A stretch of 64,000 bases of DNA from Eulemur rufifrons (taxonomy: Eukaryota > Chordata > Mammalia > Primates > Lemuridae). The notes beneath the pieces are model-generated. The model was not told the origin of the DNA, did no database searches, and saw only the letters and a program-made list of their open reading frames with translations. Every line of letters begins with the position of its first letter. The stretch's first letter is position 1. Shown here piece after piece: positions 58,940 to 64,000 of this stretch. The stretch spans positions 103,500,965 to 103,564,964 of the forward strand of contig NC_091001.1 in assembly GCF_041146395.1 (NCBI RefSeq), written 5' to 3'. The position numbers and the translations under genes are program-made.

Positions 58940-59940
58940 ATTTTGAAGGTATCATTTTTTTTCCAGATTAATGTATAAAGTCAATACAATTCTGGGTGAG
59001 ATTTTGGCATATTTTTAAGGGGAGTTGAGGAGGGAGAGAAAAAATGACAGGCTGAATATTAAATTCATATGGGCTAAAAATAACCAAGGCAATAAAAAAG
59101 AAAGAGGAAGCTGGAAGACTTAAACTACCAGTTACCAGTACCTAGTATAAAGATATAGAAATTAAGACAGTAAGCATTATACAAGGTATCCCTGTACCAA
59201 AAACATTTGTATCCTCTTAATATTTTGAATTAAAAACTAGCAAATGATTAGATGTATAGCTTCATTAGCCAACACAAAATGCAAATTAAAATCACATTGA
59301 CATAGTACTACACATTCAACAGAATGGCTAAAATAAAAAATATGTGAAATGGCAAGGGTTGGCAAACATTTGGAGTAACTGAAACTTTGATATATTGCTG
59401 GTGGGAGTGTGATGCTAACTAAACTGTTTGGCTGCATCCATTAAAACTAAACATAAGCATACCTCATGAACAAGAAATTTGTACATATTTTACTAAAAGA
59501 AATCTCCTAGAATTCTCATAGCCACATTTAGCCACAAACTGGAAACACTAAAATACCCATCAAGAGTGGAATAGAAAAATAAATGGTGATATATTTACAT
59601 AGTGGAATGTTATACAACAATGAGGATGCATAATGTACCAGTACACCTAATAATGTGGAAGAATTTCTCATATAGATTCTTGAATGGAATGAGTCAGACA
59701 CAGACAAGCACATGTTGTGTTATTAAATTTATTTCAACAGAAATATTCCACAGTAATAAATACTGTTCAAAGTCAAAATAATGGTTACCTTTGAGTGAAA
59801 GTAATGACAGAAAGAAGTATAAAGTTGACTTCTGGGACTTTGGTTGCTGTTTATTTCTTGTATCTGGTTAGGTGAATGTAGTTTGAAACATTCACCTATG
59901 TGTGCTTTCTATGTATATTTAATTAATCAATCAATAAAAT
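58940..59940 (+). mobile_element. L1: Old L1 ORF2-3'UTR fragment
   Basis: ATTCATATGGGCTAAAAATAAC, ACACAAAATGCAAATTAAAATC, GATATATTGCTGGTGGGAG, GTGATATATTTACATAGTGGAATG, GTTACCTTTGAGTGAAAG and the 3' tail CAATCAATAAAATGAGG follow the old L1 order. At about 59166-59235 a short block, GTACCAAAAACATTTGTATCC with TTAATATTTTGAATT, resembles the 3' tail of the L1 at 61-63 kb. It may be a tiny nested tail insertion. Confidence 0.75.
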
Positions 59941-59990
59941 GAGGGCGAGGGAGAGACAGAGAAGGAGAGAGAGGAGAGACAGATTTCAAG
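59940..59990. repeat. (GA)n imperfect purine repeat
   Basis: GAGGG/GAGAGA units at the 3' end of the old L1. It probably grew from its tail. Confidence 0.85.
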
Positions 59991-60935
59991 AGAGTTAGTC
60001 ACTGAAGAAGTATGGAGAAAAAAGATGAGAAGGTAGTAAGTAAAATCAGAGTTCCAATTCTGAAGTTTTCCTGAAGTTATGATTGCAGTTTGAGTTCACC
60101 AAAAGAGTTAAGAGTCATACCCTCTTTAAAAAGAGAGGTTTAAAATAATAAATTTTTCAGTGTACTAACTATATTTTCTAATATAAATCTGGTATATGCA
60201 ACTAGTGCTACAGAAGAAAAAGCAGTGGGGAGTAACTGTCAAATGTATGGAACATAATCTGGGGCAACAGTTCTAGAAATCCCAGCTTAAATCTCTTTCA
60301 ACCAAGAAAATACACTGTATCTCAGGCCAAGGAAACACTGGAGCTACTGCTATTGCTGGTTTATTAAAAGCAGGAGGCGAGAGGATCTAACAGGATCATT
60401 GGTAGCTCAAATTGAGATGCCACATGTGAAGCCAAATACTTTAAAATATGAGTTATTTTTGGTTTTGGTTTAAAAGGCATATTATACTCAGCATTCCAAC
60501 TGAAATAAATGGGTAATGTGCAGCCTTATGCTGTTACTTAAAAGTAACAAACATGTTAATTTAGTTTAGAATAGGTACTAGGATTATACTTCATTATGTT
60601 TAAAAATAAAATCAATGCATGGGCCAGGCAGTTGGATATGGTCCCGTGGCTTAAAAAATTACACATGATGAGGACCTGCCTTGCTCAGGGTTAGGAGGTA
60701 GGTGAAGGCAACTCTATTTGAAGGTTTCTGCTTTCTCCCACCTCATTTTCTCTGGAGTGCTTCCCTGGGTCAATCAGATTTAAGATATTCTTTTGTTAGA
60801 TATTCAGCTTCCTTTGAAATAATGCTGCATATTAGATGCAGGTTAATTTTTCCTGGGTGGATATGCATTAATACCACCATCTTTTATAATAATTTTACAT
60901 TGATTAATGCAGATATTTGTTCACTATTTTAGTCA
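59991..60935. other. Unassigned sequence
   Basis: No gene or named repeat is recognised. Confidence 0.35.
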
Positions 60936-60939
60936 TTCA

Positions 60940-61055
60940 TTAACTGATTCATTGATTGCATGTTGACCAATTGCAATATGTCAGAGGTGATGGGAGATAC
61001 AGAGATATCTAGGAAATAGTCCGTGTCTTCAAGGAGAATACACAATAACAAAAAT
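60940..61055 (-). mobile_element. L2: L2 LINE fragment, antisense
   Basis: GTGATGGGAGATACAGAGATAT, TAGTCCGTGTCTTCAAGGAG and AATACACAATAAC resemble the antisense L2 tail (CTGGGGATACAAAGATGAATAAG, GTCCCTGCCCTCAAGGAGC). Confidence 0.6.
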
Positions 61056-61372
61056 TTCATAAACATAAAAAAGCTATTTAACCTGCCCAAAGTGATTTAC
61101 AGATTCAGTGCAATCTCCATAAAAATAATACCAATGTCATATTACACAGATCTAGAAAAAATAATTCTACGCTTTATTTGGAACCTAAAAAGAGTCTGAA
61201 TAGCCAAAGAAATTTTAAGCAAAAAGAAAAAAATCTGGAGGCATCACATTACCTGACTGCAAATTACACTACAAGGGTATAGTAACCAATTCAGTGTGGT
61301 ACTGGTACAAAAGTAGAGCCATAGACCAATGGAACAGAAAAGAGAACCCAGAAATAAAACCATCTGTCTTTA

Positions 61373-61713
61373 TTTTTTTTTTTTTTTTTTTTTGAGACAG
61401 AGTCTCACTTTGTTGTCCAGGCTAGAGTGAGTGCCGTGGCGTCAGCCTAGCTCACAGCAACCTCAAACTCCTGAGCTCAAGGGATCCTCCTGTCTCAGCC
61501 TCCCGAGTAGTTGGGACTACAGGCATGCACCACCATGCCCGGCTAATTTTTTCGATATATATTTTTAGCTGTCCATATGATTTCTTTCTATTTTTAGTAG
61601 AGATGGGGTCTCACTCTTGCTCAGGCTGGTCTCGAACTCCTGAGCTCAAACGATCCGCCCACCTCGGCCTCCCAGAGTGCTAGGATTACAGGCGTGAGCC
61701 ACCGCGCCCGGCC
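61373..61713 (-). mobile_element. Alu: Young lemur Alu, antisense, with perfect 14-bp target duplication
   Basis: T21 tail, then the complement of a complete dimeric Alu ending GCCACCGCGCCCGGCC. It carries the same lemur-type internal block as the 22.4-kb copy (AGCTGTCCATATGATTTC at about 61568-61585). ACCATCTGTCTTTA occurs at 61359-61372 and again at 61714-61727. Removing Alu and one repeat restores continuous L1 ORF2 text. The duplication ends CTTTA before AT, similar to the L1 endonuclease site. Confidence 0.97.
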
Positions 61714-61727
61714 ACCATCTGTCTTTA

Positions 61728-62624
61728 ATTAACTGATCTTTGACAAAGCAGATGACAGCATACACTGGGAAAAGGAAGCCCTATTCAATAAATGGTGCTG
61801 GGAAAACTGGATAGCCACATGCAGAAGAATGAAACAGAATCACTCTCTCTTACCATATACAAAAATAAATTCAAGATAGATGCAAGACTTCAATGTAAGG
61901 CATGAAACCATAAAAATTCTAGAAGAAAACATAGGAAAAACTCTTCTAGACATTGGCCTAGGGAAAGAATTTATGAATAAGACCCCAAAGGCAAATATAG
62001 CAATAACAAAAATAAATAAATGGGACTGCATTACAATAAAAAGTTTCTTCACAGCAAGGGACATAATCAACAGGGTAAATAGACAACCTACAGAATTGGA
62101 GAAAATATTCTCAAACTGTGTATCCAATAAAGGGCTAATATCCAGAATCTACAAAGAACTCAAACAAAGCAGCAAGAAAAACAAACAAACAACCCCATCA
62201 AAAAGTGTACAAAAGACACGAACAGAAGTTTTTCAAAAGAAGATACAAAATGGCCAAAAAAACATGAAAAAATGCATAACATCACTGATCATCAGAGAAA
62301 TGCAAATTAAAACCACAAAGAGATACTATCTTACCCCTCTCAGACTGGACATTATTAAAAGGTCAAGAAACAATAGATGTTGGCAGGACGCAGAGAGAAA
62401 GGAACACTTATACATTGTTGGTGGGGCTGCAAATTAGTATAAATTCTGTGGAAAACAGTATGGAGATTCCTCAAAGAAAGAAATGTAGACTCACCATTCG
62501 ATATAGCAATCCCACTACTGGGTATCTATCCAAAGGAAAAGAAGTCATTTTATTAAAAAGACTACTGCACTTGAATGTTTATTGTACCATAATTCACAGT
62601 TGCAAAGATGTGGAATCAACCTAA
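61728..62624 (+). pseudogene. L1 ORF2 C-terminal segment
   Basis: A 185-codon open stretch (61880-62437) reads [20 protein letters not shown], then [13 protein letters not shown] and [18 protein letters not shown], and ends [18 protein letters not shown]. This is the L1 ORF2 region after the reverse transcriptase. A frame change then leads to the CWWDC-like end region (62400-62624), where the Cys motif is altered to IVGGAAN. It is broken, so no functional protein is expected. Confidence 0.85.
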
Positions 62625-63099
62625 ATGCCCATCAATTCATGAGTGGATAAAGAAAATGTGATATAGCTATCATATATACCATGGAGTAATACTACTCAGC
62701 TGTAAAAAGGAATGAAATAATGACTTTTGCAGCAACTTGGAAAGAACTGCAGACCATTATCCTAAGCGAAGTATCTCAGGAATGGGAAAACAAACATCAC
62801 ATGTACTCACTAATAATTCGGAGCTAAATGATGGCCTCATGTGGGCATGAAAAGTTGTGAAGGACATTGGAAACCAAGAAGGGAGGAGGCTGAGAGAAGG
62901 GTGAGGGTTAAAAACTTACCTATCAGGTACAATAGACACTATTCTGGTGACTGCACACTAAAAGCCCCAAATTAAGCATTATACAAAGTATCTATGTAAC
63001 AAAAACATTTGTGCCCCTTAATATTTTGAAATAGAAAAGGAAATATGAGGTAGTATGCATAAAAAGAAATTATAAGAATGATAATCAAGAAAAAGGAAA

Positions 63100-63425
63100 G
63101 CTTACCTTCAGAGAGATTAGGGATTTACAGAAGTTGTTGTCTTTGAACTAGGACATAAAACATTTGGACAAAAGAGTTGAAATGATGTGAATCTTCATTA
63201 GATACAACAAGATGAGCAAAGTGTGGGCGTACATTAGGAGCAGCACATCTTCAAGTTTGCCTAGAACACAGGCTGTGACAGAGAGAGTAATGAATAGGAA
63301 AGGTAGGAGTATGTGGGGGGTGGAGCCTCCAAACCACTGAGATGATTAAACTTGAGACTAGAGAACTGGGGAGCTACTGAAGACTTTGGAGTGAGGAGAG
63401 AGGGAAACATAGAAACCTTTCTATC
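63100..63425 (-). mobile_element. L2: L2 LINE fragment, antisense
   Basis: CAAGATGAGCAAAGTGTGGGC, AGGAAAGGTAGGAGTATGTG, GAGAACTGGGGAGCTACTGAAG and GACTTTGGAGTGAGGAG follow the antisense L2 coding/3' order (GTGCAAAGGC..GGAGG, AATGGGGAGCCACTGAAGG). Confidence 0.65.
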
Positions 63426-63590
63426 ATTAAGGTGTAAATTACTTGAAAGTAAGATCCCCTGTATTCCTAGTGTCTATCCAATAGACTCATAGTACAAATA
63501 TGGAATAAATATTTGTAGAATATTATATCTAATGTCCTTAAAGTATGTCATGCAGGATATTCATGACATTTAAAATACTTATTTTAATAT

Positions 63591-63640
63591 TAGTCATTTA
63601 ATAATAATAAAGTCATTTAAATAATAAAGTCATTTAAAAT
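63591..63640. repeat. Short tandem repeat, about 17-bp period
   Basis: AGTCATTTAA occurs three times at a spacing of about 17-19 bases, separated by AATAAT-rich linkers. Confidence 0.85.
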
Positions 63641-63649
63641 ATTTATTTG

Positions 63650-63985
63650 CTTTCTGAATAGGTAATACATGCAAATGATTTTTAAAACATCCAAAATGCT
63701 GTTCAAAAGAATATACATTGAAAAATAAAATTCCTTTTTCCTACCCCTCTACCCATCCACTGTTTAGTTTCCTTCCAAGAGGCAGTCATTGTTACTAGTC
63801 TTTTATAGATGTTCCAAGAGACCGTCTCTGTGTGTATGTGTGTGTCTACACACTTTTAAATGCATATTTTCTACTTGTTTTATAATGACAACATTATATA
63901 CACAAGATTCTGCAGGATGCTTATTTATTTATTTATATATCAGGGATTATTTCTCATCAGTAAATGTAAAACTGCCTCATTCTTT
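63650..63985 (-). mobile_element. L1: Old LINE 3'UTR fragment, antisense (L1ME-like)
   Basis: AATAGGTAATACATGCAAATG, TTTTTCCTACCCCTCTACCC, AAGAGGCAGTCATTGTTACT, TTCTGCAGGATGCTTATTTA and AAAACTGCCTCATTC resemble the antisense 3'UTR of an old L1. A (TG)n stretch is at 63829-63846. The family name is uncertain. Confidence 0.45.
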
Positions 63986-64000
63986 TCAGATTACTGCTTG

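Larger units (their letters stand above)
61074..63015 (+). mobile_element. L1: 5'-truncated L1, sense, split by a young Alu
   Basis: Begins CTGCCCAAAGTGATTTACAG and runs through ATAGACCAATGGAACAGAAA, the Alu, TTCAATAAATGGTGCTGGG, ATCCCACTACTGGGTATCTATC and ATATATACCATGGAGTAATAC. The end reads AACAAAAACATTTGTGCCCC, then TTAATATTTTGAAAT. Its 3' end differs from the CATAATATGCTGAAATAAA type at 48.6 and 54.6 kb, so it is a different L1 subfamily. (G)CATAAAAAG near 61065 and 63058 is only a weak duplication candidate. Confidence 0.9.

Overview
This window is mammalian nuclear DNA from a strepsirrhine primate, most likely a Malagasy lemur. The best evidence is two well-preserved Alu copies, at 22399-22755 (+) and 61373-61713 (-). 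Both carry an extra internal block (AGAAAGAAAT, then ATGGACAGC, then an AT-rich run) just before the second AATTAGCC box. From memory this is typical of lemur Alus and absent from human ones. Several L1 tails also end with TTTTGTACCCCCATAATA..GCTGAAATAAA, a 3' end I associate with lemur L1s. The genus cannot be named from this window alone.

I find no convincing protein-coding gene, tRNA, rRNA, CRISPR array or bacterial-type feature. Every reading frame above about 100 codons either lies inside a decayed retroelement or is a chance opening in pyrimidine-rich or low-complexity DNA. The window reads as AT-rich intergenic (or deep intronic) DNA built mainly from layers of transposons of different ages.

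Layout. 1-1.8 kb: unassigned DNA, an old Alu and an L2 tail. 1.8-9.56 kb: one near-full-length ancient L1 (5'UTR, ORF1, ORF2 and 3'UTR remnants) split by three LTR insertions. 9.6-17 kb: sparse MIR and L2 pieces, including a possible non-repetitive conserved block near 12.15-12.72 kb. 17-21.6 kb: old L1 debris with an Alu and a lemur L1 tail nested in it. 22.1-29.3 kb: MER20, the young Alu with a 16-bp target duplication, L2 and MIR fragments, an L1 3' end and an L2 reverse-transcriptase fossil. 29.3-32.3 kb: a repeat-poor, GC-richer interval with a C-rich minisatellite. 32.3-35.2 kb: another L2 fossil interrupted by an L1 end. 36.5 kb: a 14-bp target duplication around nothing but a T-run. 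37.1-38.8 kb: a 5'-inverted (twin-primed) L1. 38.9-42.3 kb: an old L1 with an LTR-like insert that carries a long pyrimidine tract. 42.9-46 kb: two antisense LTRs, L2 and MIR. 47.5-55.2 kb: L2, MIR, MER5A and MER2 plus two lemur L1 tails cut at nearly the same L1 position. 56.66-58.80 kb: a whole MaLR element (LTR-internal-LTR, antisense). 58.9-63 kb: old L1, then a 5'-truncated L1 holding the second young Alu. 63.1-64 kb: L2 and old L1 ends.

Family names come from recognising consensus features by eye. No alignment, RepeatMasker run or database search was possible, so most boundaries are good to roughly 5-30 bases, except where a target-site duplication fixes them. I did not find a previously undescribed biological system. 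The more interesting observations are structural records of retrotransposition and a few repeat-poor blocks that may be regulatory.
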